Position numbers and translations under genes: made by a program
Notes under the pieces: model-generated
Told to the model about the DNA's origin: nothing
What the model saw: the letters and a program-made list of their open reading frames with translations, nothing else
The model's database searches: none
Part shown: positions 45,770 to 58,359 of the stretch, one piece after another
Layout of the letters: each line of letters opens with the position of its first letter
Numbering within the stretch: position 1 is the stretch's first letter
NCBI GenBank assembly: GCA_010094045.1
Contig: ML986578.1
Coordinates: 372,001-436,000 of the forward strand
Origin: Lojkania enalia
Lineage: Eukaryota > Ascomycota > Dothideomycetes > Pleosporales
DNA length: 64,000 nucleotides
Direction of reading: 5' to 3'

Positions 45770-48700
45770 ATGCAGCGCACATCATGGATCGCAACCCTCG
45801 TGGTCTCACTGGCCCTGGCATCGACATCTAGAGCCCATAAGACATTTGCCAATTATTCCGCGCCCGATCTGCCAAATTCGCTCTTCTCAATCTACGGCGA
45901 TCGCCCAGATGGCTGTCCCCCGTGCTTCAACTGCAACCTCGAGGACTTCGCCTGCCAACAATTTGCTGAGTGCAGCAAAGCAAATGGGAAATGTATATGT
46001 CCCCCTGGGTTTGGCGGAGAGGATTGCTCGGAACCGCTCTGCGGTGCCTTGTCTGATGGACGGGACCGAGAACCTAGAGGAGGCGCGCAGGCATGCAATT
46101 GCAAGGAAGGATGGGAGGGCATCAACTGCAACGTTTGCAAGACGAACGATGCATGTAATGCCATGATGCCACCACAGGAGGGTGGTGTTAAGGAAGGTGG
46201 TGTTTGCTACAAAGACGGCGCGTTGGTCAAGGAGAACTTCCAGATTTGCGACATTACGAACAGGAAAATCCTAGACCAATTGAAGGATAAGAAACCTCAG
46301 GCGACGTTCTCCTGTAATACAGAATCCAAAGAGTGTAACTTCCAGTGTAAGCTATTTTGTTCTTTGCCTTATTACTGGTCGGTGCTAATCTAAGCAGTTT
46401 GGGTCGATCAGAAGGAGTCGTTCTATTGCGCATTAGACACCTGCTCGTCGAAATGGAAGCCGGAGTCAGATAAGAACATCACAGAGTATGATTGTGACAA
46501 TATCAAGTGTAAATGCGTTCCCGGCAGGTTTTTGTGCGGGGAAGACGGCTCCGTTGACATTGGAGACTTCCTGGACCAAGAAATAAAGGGACCTGCCTCG
46601 TTCAAATCCGTAGCATCAGAGAAGGTGAAAGAGAGCGGCAGCATTTTCTCTGAGCCCGCTATGAACGATCTCATCTCCAGCATCTTTGGGGATGAAAGCA
46701 TCTTCCTCAGCTGCAAATCGGGTGAATGTCTTTATCAAACCGAGGTTCCTGGTTATGAGCGCCCTATCAAGACAATCAACACCCCTCTAATTGCCGGTGT
46801 CATTGCTGGGTGCGCTCTCTTTGTGGTTGCCGTCGTCTTAATCGCCTGGTATCTTGCTCGCAGGGCAGAGAGGAAGCGATGGGGCGCGATTCATTTGTCA
46901 GACGATGAGGAGGACGAAAACGCTAAGTTATTGGCGGACCACAAGCCAAGTGCTCTGCTATTCGAGAACGTGTCTTATCAACTCAACGGGAAGCAGATTC
47001 TTTCCGGGATATCTGGTGCTGTTCACCCTGGAGAATTACTAGCTATTATGGGAGCTTCCGGCGCTGGCAAGACGACATTCCTCGACATCCTCGCGCGCAA
47101 AAATAAGATTGGATTGGTCGGTGGAGAATTCCACCTCAATGGAGAGAGAGTTCGCGACGATGAGTTCCGGAGTGTCATTGGATTCGTCGACCAAGACGAT
47201 ACTATGCTACCCACCCTCACAGTTCATGAGACTATCCTTGACTCCGCCTTGCTTCGACTTCCGAGAGAGATGAGCCGTGCAGCGAAGGAGCAAAAGGTCG
47301 AAGATGTTGAAAAGCAGCTTGGAATCTACAATATTCGTCATCAAACTATTGGGTCCGAAGAGAGTGGGCGAGGCATCTCTGGCGGTGAGAAACGCCGTGT
47401 TGGTATTGCTTGTGAACTTGTGACATCTCCTAGTATCCTCTTCCTCGATGAACCGACGAGTGGATTGGACGCATTCAATGCCTTCAACGTCATCGAGTGC
47501 CTTGTCAATCTCGTAAAGAACTACAACAGAACTGTTGTGTTCACCATCCATCAACCACGCTCCAATATTGTGGCATTGTTTGATCAGCTCATTCTATTGG
47601 CAAAGGGAAGGACTGTATATTCCGGTCCCTTTGAAAGCTGCCAGGCATACTTCGACAACATTGGATACTCTTGCCCTCCTGGTTTCAATATTGCCGACTA
47701 TCTTATCGATCTTACCATGCACGCTGGTGCTGCTCGTCAATACGTCGACGAAGACAGTTCTCTCTTCAATAGAGATGGATTGAGAACCAGCTCGAGCAGC
47801 GCGATTGCAGTCAAGTCCATTCCGAGCATAAGGAGCGGAGATCGGGAAGCAGCGGGCAGTCCTAGCGCTTCAAGCTTACGCCCGAAAAACAAACGCAGGA
47901 CGTCGATTCGGCAGCAACAGGAGCGTGAACTCTTCACAAGGAAGAAAAGTTCGGCTCCCCAAGATGGTACGCAGAGCCCCAAGACAGACGACGAAAGTTT
48001 CTTTGAACGCCGAGAAGGTAGTAATGCTCAATGGCTAAAACTCTCTCGTCAACAAGGTGTACCGCCTCCGCAGATCATGGATGATCCCGATGAACTTCCA
48101 CCTCCTGCCGACGGCGGCACTGGCACGAATCTAGATACCCTTGTCGCTGCGTACGCTACATCAGATGTTGCTGGTGCTCTCCATGATAATATTGCCGGAG
48201 CCATTGCGCAAGCAAATGAAGCGAACGGTATCCCTGCCGGTCAGTCAACGCCAAATGGATACGTGGCAGTGGGCAAAGTTAAGGGTTACAAGAAGGTTGG
48301 ATTGTTTGGTCAGTTCATCATTTTATCCAAACGCACCTGGCGGAACCTTTATCGAAACCCCATGCTAATGCTCACTCATTATGCTATTGCCATTGTTCTT
48401 GCGGTCTTCCTAGGATGGTTGTTCTACGGTCTTACGGATGACATCAAAGGATTCCAGAATCGCTTGGGATTATTCTTCTTCGTCCTAGCTCTCTTCGGTT
48501 TCAGCACTTTAACCATTCTTACCGTCTTCACTCCAGAGCGTCTCTTATTTACTAGAGAGCGTGCAAAGGGATATTACTCACCAATCTCGTACTTTACAGC
48601 AAAGGTACTCTTCGACATCGTGCCGTTGCGTTTGATCCCGCCAATCATCCTCGGCATTATTGTCTACCCAATGACTGGTCTTATTGCTGCCTGGCCCGAA

Positions 48701-49189
48701 TTCTTGAAGTTTGTACTCTTCCTTGTTCTTTTCAACCTAGCATCCGCCGGTATTTGCTTGTTCATTGGTATCGTTTTCCGGAACGGAGGAGTCGCAAACT
48801 TGATCGGCGTCCTCGTCATGTTGTTCAGTCTGCTCTTCTCCGGGTTCTTCCTGAATAAAGAAAGCATTCCTGGAGCGGCTCGCTGGCTTCAGACAGTAAG
48901 TAACTGCCTCCTTCTCATGTCTAATGATCATTATCTGACTAGAGTTATGTAGCTCTCCATCTTCCACTATGCATTCGAAGGCCTTATTGTGAACGAGGTC
49001 AAATATCTCAGTCTCATTGACCACAAATACGGTCTTGACATTGAGGTTCCCGGTTCAGCTATTCTCAGTTCGTTTGGTTTCAACGTCCTGGCTTTATGGA
49101 GGGACATTATTGGATTAGCCGTTTTTGGAGGTGCCTTTGTAGTCCTTGCCTACATTTCGATGCACCTACTTTTGGTCGAGAAGCGGTGA
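45770..49189 (+). CDS. ADP1: ABCG-type ABC transporter (Adp1-like)
   Basis: Half-size ABC transporter with a large cysteine-rich luminal or extracellular domain, 1103 residues, like yeast Adp1. Exons are 45770-46346, 46398-48895 and 48953-49189 (3312 nt). A signal peptide covers 1-22. Residues 23-320 carry many cysteines in EGF-like order ([49 protein letters not shown]). A membrane segment lies at 322-345. The nucleotide-binding domain has Walker A GASGAGKT (411-418), signature GISGGEKRR (518-526) and Walker B ILFLDEP (539-545). A long polar linker follows (about 640-830), then a six-helix domain (about 850-1103) with the fungal ABCG motif [13 protein letters not shown]. The substrate is unknown; the yeast protein's role is also poorly known. 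Confidence 0.93.
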
Positions 49190-51319
49190 AGAATAGCAGC
49201 GCTGAGTGTCGGATTGCTTTGTACATGCATTCAAGGGATTGTTGACTCACCTATTGGGTCGCGCCTTGACTTCCTTTCAGTTCTATATCATCCTAGCGTT
49301 CGATCTTGTATTCACCATTGATTGGCATGTTGATCCGTCTTTGTGCGGGACACTGGGCGTATATTAGGTGCATAGATAGGCGTTTTCCTTCAGGGTTTCG
49401 TTGTCTTGGATAACGAATATACATAACCTACTATCATCATTGGCCGAGTTGCTCTCAGCTATGATACTTTTCCATGACTACATTAATTGCTACATCGATG
49501 TGAACTCAAAGCACGCCCTCCACAAAGCCATGGGATTTGTTCATTATATGACGTACCCACTGCTCATAGTGCACGACATGCAGCTGCTCCGTATAGGTTT
49601 TAGACCGGAGATGAAGATAAGAATTCCAGTGAAGTGCTCTAAAAAACTTTTGGGGTAAATATAGCAATTTCCCGGTGATGTATCGGAATTGCCTACATGT
49701 TTCTCCTTTGAATCCATGCCGACAACGAGACATAGACCGAAACTAATGTGTGGCCGCTACCCTATCTGCATCTTGACTCGTAGAATAATCTCACTCCTCG
49801 CACGCTTGAAGAGATTGAGCTAAAGCACAGTCTCCGTATGTACCTTCCACTCCCGTTTATCACGTTTGGGACCATTCCCACAATGGAACTGGGCCGCTGG
49901 TGGATATAAGAAGCACGTTCACCCAATGAAGGACGTCTCAGCTTCGACTGCTTGTGTACTAGCGCTACACTTATCGATGCCTTGCCCATTCTGGCGGGAC
50001 GAGGCTGGTTACCGAGCGATATGCTTTGTGCATAGTGGAATCGAGACGGCGTCTTTAGAGCAACTTAAGTGTTTCTTCCGCGCCTTGGCAGGTGACACCG
50101 CAGGTCGTAGCCCACCGTAGCTGTTCCCCAACCGAAACACTATTCAGTCTACCCGCATTCAACATGGTTAAAGGACCCCTATCCAAATGTCTGTGTTACT
50201 TCCGCATCTTGGCCATTTCGTCATTGGTTTATTTCGAAGTTAGTGCTTTACGGAACGATCAAGGGTTCCGCTTCCGCTGTGATAGCATTGTTCATTCCGT
50301 GCGCTAGCGACAGCGAAGGTGTCCATCGGTGCCCATCTTCCGCTTTTGCCATATATATATAGAGCCCCACAGTGTCACTACATGAGTCGCTCTGGCACCC
50401 TTATTTCTTCCTAAATGAGAAATTGTGTTTGGCCACTTGCTGACCTTCAGATCGCGTGGCTGTAGGCTAGCTGAAGAGAGGAATTGATCAGCATCAAGAG
50501 CCGAATATTCTAACGTAGGACGGGGCATATCGTCGTCACGCATGTGTATCTCGCGTGCTATTCATTTGGTGGGTCTAAGGATTACCATTATCTTGCCGAT
50601 CGGGCTAATTGCGGTTCGGGCTCGGATTCGCAAGATCCATGGTAATCAGGAGCCGAAGGCGAAAAAGCCACATAGGGTGCAGGCAAATCTATCGGGAGAG
50701 GGGGCAAAAGGTGTTGAGGAGTGCGTCGGGCTAAGTGCTTGCCCAAGGCACACAGACATAATCGAACGCTGTTCTGCTTCGACGCGAAATTTCGATAGCT
50801 TAACGGCAGGTCTTCCTGTTTCTTAGCCTTTCGGAGATCTCAGTCTACATTACTCATGGCATGTTCGGAATTCGAGTTTGGAGTATGGAGTTTGAGCCAT
50901 TTGTTCTGTCCCGAGGGAAGAATTTTTAGTAGGACAGGAGCCACTCTGAAAATGTACCTGTGGAACGAACAGCCATTTATTTTAGTCTTTGAAATACCCC
51001 TTCAATGGTAACTTAGGTTATGGCCTCTAAGAGTGGCATCTAGGCTACGACAGTGCGGATGAAGTGAAAATACTGCAAACACAAACGCACGTGGTTCGTG
51101 TTGCTACTCGTAGATAATGCAGTCGACTGGCGTTACCCCATATGGCGGATTGAGTTTCAGCACAGTCATAAAAGGTGTATATTATTACTAAGTTCCATAT
51201 ACATGAAAGTAAATCAGAATTCATGGGTATTCAAACTCTGTTTGCTCGAACGCCCAAAAATGCTACCGCTGAGAAAACTTTTGCGTATTAATTTCTAGCA
51301 CGCCAACCCATCCATTCTT
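49190..51319. other. Gene-poor region
   Basis: About 2.1 kb between the ABC transporter and tyrosinase genes, which converge here. Open frames up to 95 codons occur on both strands (for example 49401-49658, 50542-50826) but none has coding character or a domain. No transposon signature was recognised. Confidence 0.45.
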
Positions 51320-52797
51320 TTATATGTAGATGTAGCAGAAAGGCCCGGCAGTCGTGTCCATAAGGTCGGCCATGGTTTGCACGGGACCAGCAGCATAGCC
51401 AAGGTCGATGGGGGTCTCAAGTGTAGTGTCAGGCGATGGCGGTTGGTTAAGGAAGGTGCCGGTACCAGCGATACCCTGTGCACCGGTGCGGGTATTCTTG
51501 TCAAGAGACTGCCAAATCCACCAGGTGCGGTCGATGTTGGCATGGTGGAGGTAGAAGAGAGGGTCGCCAGGGGAGACAAAGAGATCGCGACCAGGGTCGC
51601 CGCCCATGGAATAGTGGCCTAGATCGCGATGTCAAAATTCGATTCCGTTGTCAGGGTCGGATAAAGTAGAAGACCATAGGTGTGGGGCAGAGAAGAATAG
51701 AGTTTTGAGACTAAACTTACCACCACCGTGTACGCCAATATCGCCGGAACCTGGAATACCCTGCATTGTCATCTGGAAATCATTGATTTCATGAGTACCC
51801 AATATTAGCCTGACAATACTGCTAGCATTGGCAAAACGCTGGTTGGCATAGTTAGTCAAATCGCGCTTCAGGCATCGAGGATTGTAGCTGAGCCCATCGC
51901 CATTAGATATTGTTTCGCCGCCAGGTATTCCCAAAGCAGTTGGGCCTAAATTGACAGTCATGTCCTTGAACGGCCCCGAAGTAACACATCCACCTCCCGA
52001 TCCAGCTGGGAGGATGAGATCAGGTAAGCCGTTGCCACCAAGGTTGATGTCTCCTTGGTTGGGAATGTATTCGCCATTTCCAGACATGGAGTATTCCGAT
52101 CCGTCGAGCATCGGTGAGTTCTCCAAGCCAGTCGCAGCGGTAAGACCCCAGTTCCAGTATGGCTGGTAGCCCTTGTAGCCGCATTCATTGCGGAGAGCTT
52201 GCTCGTATTGCCAGGTGAAGTATCGGTGCCATGCGAGGAATGTCCCCTTGAAGTTCGATTAGAAGGATCTAGAGGCATTATCTGTGGGGTATACTAACAG
52301 TGTAGTGGATTGTCATCGTTTGGTTAATGTGAGTTGCAATCCAATCATCGAAGCGAGACTTTGCACCAGGAACAAGGGAAGAAGGAGTTTTGGCTGTCTT
52401 GGATTGTAGACACTTAACTGCATCAGTGTATTCCTTACGTTCCTTCAGCGTAAGCAGATTCCTGGGGAAGTATGTCAGCGGGATCCTCACGAACGTGGAA
52501 TAAATCTAGAACATACCATTCTCTTCGAACTGCAACATTAAACAAGTTACATTGTCCAGAAAATAGTCCCCGCTTTTGACTATTCTCCGCAAGAGTCGAG
52601 TTAGCTAATTGCTGGGCGAAGTTTGAGAGCTGATCCAATTGGTCGGCAGCTATGGAGACGTCTGAGGAAGCTACTGTTGGCAAAGTGGTAGTAGATGGGA
52701 CGTCTATCGTAGGAGAGGGGTCATTTTGAGGGGATGGAAGGGCATTGGAAAGTGTTCCAACCAAAAGGTACAGTGCCGTGGGCGTGTTGAGGTGCAT
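51320..52797 (-). CDS. Secreted tyrosinase (type-3 copper protein)
   Basis: Copper monooxygenase that oxidises phenols to quinones, 422 residues. Minus-strand exons: 52797-52517, 52461-52299, 52246-51721 and 51618-51320 (1269 nt). A signal peptide covers about 1-19. The copper A site shows His138, His146 and His155 (THINQT, IHYTGTFLAWHRYF). Copper B shows His321 and His325 (GVHGGGHYSMGG) and His348/His349 (DPLFYLHHANIDRTWW). The ending GPFCYIYI is typical of short secreted fungal tyrosinases without a long C-terminal shielding domain. Residues 25-90 form a Ser/Thr/Pro-rich leader. Such enzymes act on phenolics from plants or in melanin formation; that role is inferred. The last intron is 102 nt. 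Confidence 0.93.
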
Positions 52798-55402
52798 TTT
52801 GATGTGAACTTATTTGAAGGTGTGACACTGGAGGGCTAAAATCTAGGCGATTGGGGAGAAACGTAACGAGTGGCTGATATATTTCGCCGCCGAGAAAGGA
52901 TTGAAAAAGGAGGAGTTTTCAGAAAGAAGAGGGATCCTGGTTCTAGAGGGGAGCAATTGGTCACTTTTTAAATGAAACTGAGGACAATGCGTCCTCGTGG
53001 CAGTAGATATGCCGTTAAGCCGGTTAGCTACCGCTGTAAACGAAGTATTCTGAATGACCACTCTGCCAACTACCAGAGCCCACTTGGGGAATCAATTTGA
53101 GCGAATCTACCGCCATATCGATGCAGAATCCCTAATGAAGCGAACTTCGGCAGAGAAGCTAACGCACTTTGGCTCAAGACAAGATTCAATTGCTTGATGG
53201 CAATGATAGAAATTCCCAAAGAGACCCTCCCCGGTGGTGAGACCGCCCAGAGCGGGACTAGGCATTGCGGCGACCCTGCAGAATGTCGGTTAGGGGCCCG
53301 TAAGGAGGCTGACGACGGGATGCAGGATTCGCGGGCAGCTGTACCGCCTAGGCGCAGACCACCTGGAAATTATCGAATCCGAGCGGGGCATGCTCCACTA
53401 CCTCCCGAAAGATTACGAGTGCCAACCGGAACGAGATGAAGCTCAAAGCCTTCGGCGCAAATAGTAGCCACCTATTTCCGTTGAGGTTCGGAAATATGAG
53501 CTATACTCCAGAATTGCTAGAGAAACCCTAATGACACAGTCTCTTGCAAGCTTCGTGCAATACTCCGCCTACAGCACATTCCGCAAATTCTCATGAAGAT
53601 AGCCTTTCTTCAGTCATACCACACCCTTGAAGTGTGTTTGTCACGAGTCAATGATCGTTGGTTTGTCATTCGAGAGAGTAATCTGGAGCAACCGCTACCT
53701 ATAGATAACAAGTGCGTAACAATATCTGAAGCATCTTTGGGCCTGAAAATCTGAAGCCAGACATGTGCGATGTACCTAGGATCTCGGGCATGGTAGTTCG
53801 GTACCCAGGTCAGAGCGAATACACTTTCCATGAACAGGCCAAGTCGCCGAACTTTACCAAGCCCTGGGCGCTCCAGTATCGATTATCTTGAATAGGCATT
53901 CTTGGCTCTAGCGTATTGTATCGACCAAAGTTTATTTACGACACGGGAGGGAAAATAATGCCTCGACGAATGTGAGCGCAAGGAACAACCTTGGTCTGTC
54001 TATTCCTAGGCCCCAGTGTGGCTTGAGCGCTTTACCATACACGCGTTAGTCTGTTATACTTTGGAACTCTATCTCAACGAGACTCCGCTTCGTTTCGCCA
54101 CTTCACGCTTTACTTCCCCAAATCCGTCGCTTGAAGGTGAAGATACCGTTTACAAAACCTTGCATATGGTTACTTCAACGATATGCTGCTACCTCAGGAG
54201 TTCTAAGCGTCCTAATGTTATACTGTTCCTGCAAACATGTGCCGAGAAATATCAAAACTTCCGTTGTCGGTATATGGGCTCTCTTTAGTATTCCGTTGGG
54301 TAGCGCTATCCATTAGATTAGGACCGCTTGGGCCAGCTCCTGAAGCCTCCTTCGAATCTAAGTCATTACGCATCATTTCACATGCGCATTCTACTTGGGA
54401 AGGTTAAAAGTATCGACATAGTGATTCTCCACTAAGATATCCCTCAATACCAAACAGCAGGAATCTATGGAACTCCCGTGCCTAGTTCTCCTCCTGTTTG
54501 TTGGTTGATGCATCAAAGAATCTTTCACTCGATCTTCGATACATCACATAACAATTTGATCGTCGCAGGTCCTAAACGCGCCATTTAGCTCGCTTTACGT
54601 ATCTAGGCCTAAGCTCAACGCCATCGTCTAATGGTATCGACGGCTTCATGTAGAGCTTTTCGTAACTGAGTCAGCTACCACTCTTTAGATCTGCTATTGT
54701 CCATCCGTCCCCACGATTTTTAGGATTAGTTTCTTCCCCGGCATATCATTCCCAGAACTACTGTAGCTGATCACAAGTTAGATCATGTAGCCAAATAAAA
54801 GGCCCAATTCTCCGCTTCTTGACAAACTCTTTATATGTCAGATCCTCTCAATCCTAGAGCGGACCAAAAGTGTGCTTAAACCCAATGGTTGAGCCATTGT
54901 TGCCGGAAGTTAAGAAGCATAGAGCTCCCTATCGTCCAATGGTGTGGATAGAAACAAGAAAAGGTCGGCTCACGATGAGTAAAGTGAAGAATTGCTATCT
55001 AGGTATCCTTGCTGACGCTTATGCCTTAGATTTGCATATCTGTCAGCCGCTAGAGGAGTCTAACCAAGTAGACCCTTGGTCTCCAGAACCCGCGTTTCGT
55101 TTCGGCAAGGGGCTCACTTTCGTCTATCGCGCTAGTCGCCTGTAGTCCGACGTCTCTTGGCCTTGGCTGGTTCCCGCTCCTGGGTGGCATTTCTCATACG
55201 TAGCCGGTGTTAAGCTTTGAACGGTACTGGACATCCCTCTCAGGTACGTGCTTCCCCTTTCCCCACATATGACATGCTTCTCCCTGGCACCCTCTGTTCC
55301 TTCACTTTGTAGTATTTTTCTGTCTTGATGTACTGCTGATCTCATACATTTCCGTCCTCTTCTGATCGACAATCCGGCGTTACTCACGGCGAAAGGTACA
55401 CG
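52798..55402. other. Gene-poor region
   Basis: About 2.6 kb between the tyrosinase (-) and the rhodopsin-like gene (+), holding both promoters. Small open frames (54016-54288, 54870-55145 on +) show no domain. A tRNA-like string near 54620-54650 was considered and rejected. No transposon or repeat was recognised. Confidence 0.45.
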
Positions 55403-56980
55403 ATGGCATCTACTAAGGATATGCCCAACGAGAATGAAGGCCCTGCGATTCTGGGGGCTACCCTCACGGTGGCGCTTATGGCGTTGGTGACCCTGGTCAT
55501 TCGCCTATATGTGAGGATGGTGATGATCAGAAACGTAGGATGGGATGTAGGCTTAGATTCAGAGGCACTTATCGCAATTTATATTGACAACTTGTAGGAC
55601 TACACCATGATTGTGGCCATGTGTATGGTGAGTCGATCATCCTGTCGTCAGCAAGCTTTCTTATGAATATTTAGGTCATAGCAGGGGTAGGTGTCATCAT
55701 TCCAGAAGTCCAGTTAGGGGCTGGAAGACATATACAACATATATCTCCGGAAGACTTTATGGAAGCTTACAAGCTCAACTATGTTACTCAACCCATCTTT
55801 TTATTTGCTATATGCATAGTCAAAGAGTCAATTGGATTCTTCCTTCTACGAGTCGCTGTAACTCCATTCTATAGGCGTCTCATTATCGGCATCATGAGTT
55901 AGTCATTTACGAAGCATTCGGATACAGGACATAGCTAAAAATTGTCAACAGTCTTCATGGGCTTGTATACATTTGGCTGCTTCTTGGTAAGAACTCTAGT
56001 TCAGTATTACTGAAAATAGCTCCTCATTCGCTTTGGCAGACAATTGTTCTCCAGTGCACAAATCTTGCAGTCCTTTGGGACCGAACGGCAAAAGGAACAT
56101 GTTGGGGCAAAACCACATTGGCTGCACTCAGTTACACCAACGTTGGTAAGTTATCCCCAAACTACACTGTGCCATAGCACTTTCTGATACTCTATCAGCC
56201 TTGAACATAACCACGGACCTTCTCTTTGCTATCATTCCTGTAAGATACAACCACGGCTGCAACATATTTAGTAGTTCTGATGTTGTAGGTGCCAATGCTA
56301 TGGAACGTCCAAATGAATATCCGACAAAAGAGTTCCATCATTGGGATTCTTAGTCTCGGAATATTGTAGGTTACCTTCGACATCACATTCATCTAACTAA
56401 TTGTTTTAGCGCTACTGCCGCAGCCGTTGTAAAGATCAGCTACCTCCCCAATTACGGCAAGACTGGTGATTGGTTATGGGACTCTCGTAACATTACAATC
56501 TGGACAGTTGTCGAATGTTGTATCGGCATCGTTGCAGGCAACTTGCCGTGCATGAAACCTCTCTTCCGGACCGTCCTTGGGTCAACTTACGGCCGGGGAT
56601 CTCGCAACCGAGGAACTCCGAAATATCTAAGTCGCCCATATGGCGCTGGTACCGGCCATGGCGGTTCCAAGAATTACAATTCTCTAGCTTCACACAGCAT
56701 GAAAGGAGGCCCTTACCGTTCAGAAGAGTCGCATATGATGACGAAGATTGCGGCAAAAGATCGTAGCGTTAGCCGCAGTAGCTCAAGGGATGATAGCCCT
56801 AGAAAGAACAGCGCGGAAAGTGTGGCCTGGCTAAATGATCAATCACTAGCGAAACTAGGCGGGATCACGAAAACGACGGATGTCAACGTATTTCACGAAC
56901 ATCATAGTGCACGGTCGGCAGGTCCATCCGATATCGAGGAAAGAATGAGACCAGAGCAGAAGGAAGCACATATGGTATGA
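55403..56980 (+). CDS. Fungal rhodopsin-like seven-helix membrane protein
   Basis: Integral membrane protein of the large fungal rhodopsin-domain family (the group that includes Pth11-like and SAT4-like proteins), 408 residues. Eight exons: 55403-55546, 55598-55627, 55675-55897, 55952-55986, 56040-56145, 56199-56239, 56289-56365 and 56410-56980, summing to 1227 nt. The first helix is ILGATLTVALMALVTLVIRLYVR, then VGWDDYTMIVAMCM (the family's DDY motif across an intron), and later NITTDLLFAIIPVPMLW with NVQMNIRQKSSI, the hallmark of this family. The last ~110 residues are a polar Ser/Arg-rich tail (SVSRSSSRDDSP) suited to phosphorylation. There is no CFEM domain. Ligand and role are unknown. 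Three exons are under 45 nt, so automated calls may truncate it. Confidence 0.87.
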
Positions 56981-57276
56981 CGAGTGGATAGGACGAAATA
57001 GGTTTCATCGTGAATCCGAATGGGCACGTAGTGCTTTGTCATTGTATTGCGCTATTAGTAAAGGGAGAACAGGAGCGAACATTGTGTTCGTGATACATCC
57101 CGGCTTTAAGGGGGGGTTTAGCTTGAATGATTGATACCATGGCGTTGCGGGGGGTAGTAACCATCTAGTTAACAGTACCTGCTGACTAGTTATTCTGTAA
57201 ATTTACCCACGGCGTCTGCTTTAATTCAATACTGGTCATCTATTGCTCATTTAGCGTCACTTCTATCTGCCTTTGT

Positions 57277-57848
57277 TCAGACTTCATTTTTCTCTTGCCC
57301 AATCCTCTTGAGCAATATTGCGCGCCTCTCTAGGCTCTCTTTACTCCACTCCTTGTTCTTGTCATAATATTCCTCAAACACCTTAGCACCCCTGTCAATC
57401 TCTCCATTCAAATCAATCCATTCCACCTTTGTACTCGTAAAGATATGCACATTCGGCTTCACTCTCTCCTTGCTATCATCCTCTAGCGTTCCCACCTTAA
57501 TGAAGGTCATGGCCTTCCCAAGCCCACCGTAATAAGAGAAGACTGCGACCTGGCAGTTGGGGCAGCGGGCAACAATCTGCCCCTTTCCGCTTTCTGAGGG
57601 GGTTTCAATGAGCTGAGGTTGAGTGTCGCTGGTAATCTGCATATTGTAGGATTCGAGCATGCAGTTAAGAGCAAAGGCGCTCCCGCTTTCGCGTTGGCAG
57701 AATGTCTTCAAACAAAATTCAGCAGGTGACCCTTTTGATATTCTTTACTACGTACGCAGTGGCAGCAATGGGTGAATAAGGGTGGAGCGAGGAGAGTATA
57801 TGTGATAGTTCTACAGGTGCAGCGGCCAGTAAGGGGGGTGTATTCCAT
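57277..57848 (-). CDS. GFA/CENP-V domain zinc protein
   Basis: Small protein of the glutathione-dependent formaldehyde-activating enzyme (GFA/CENP-V) family, 173 residues, from minus-strand exons 57848-57756 and 57705-57277. The N-terminal exon restores the zinc site: GRCTCRTITY (Cys10, Cys12), then CCHC joined over the intron to TFCQRESGSAF (Cys29, Cys31, Cys34), and ARCPNCQ later in the chain. These match the family's two zinc clusters. Members bind zinc and may aid glutathione adducts; many fungal ones are uncharacterised, so an enzyme role is not certain. The protein ends with a lysine- and glutamate-rich helix. It is likely cytosolic. The second exon alone looks like an N-terminally truncated protein. 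Confidence 0.88.
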
Positions 57849-58359
57849 TGCTGACTTTTTTTTGGTGCGATTGATTAATATGTAAATACTGGATAGACGT
57901 AGAGAAAGAGATGGTAGTATTCAAAGAGAAGCGTGTTGATTCTATAACCAAGCTGCACGGAAACCAGTCTTCTCAAATATTCTTTTGCTCCCCGCGTAGG
58001 GCGGAACTCCACGCCCTTTGGATCTATCTTAGGTATCATATGCGAAATACGGCTATCGCGGTAACGCGAGGTCACGTTATCTGATGGCCCACCTCCCGGA
58101 TGAGGATTAGCGCTCATTAAGGCGTGAACCGTCTCATGCACCAATAGGGGACATTGAGACACCGATAACGCTCGTATCATGAAGATGAGTCTGGTTAAGC
58201 GCTGCTACGAATTGTACTAATTCCTTCGAACAAGCGATGTCGGCAATTCACTCCAGCAGCCCTGCAGGGCTGAGTCACGATGAATGACGGCGACTTCTTT
58301 GAACCTGCAATGCTTTTTCGCTCCTGGATCCGTCACACGACGTCCCGACGCACCCCGCG
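57849..58359. other. Intergenic region between GFA and MFS genes
   Basis: Divergent upstream region of 511 bp. A minus-strand open frame at 57875-58180 contains HETVHAL, an HExxH-like string, but has no other protease feature and is not called as a gene. Confidence 0.45.

Noticed and set aside
54615..54680. tRNA-like string CGTCTAATGGTA
   Set aside because: It resembles a D-arm, but no matching acceptor stem, anticodon arm or T-arm could be found around it.
57875..58180. Minus-strand open frame with HETVHAL, a possible metalloprotease signature
   Set aside because: Only the short HExxH string is present; the frame lacks a third ligand pattern, fold motifs or a signal peptide, and lies in a divergent promoter.
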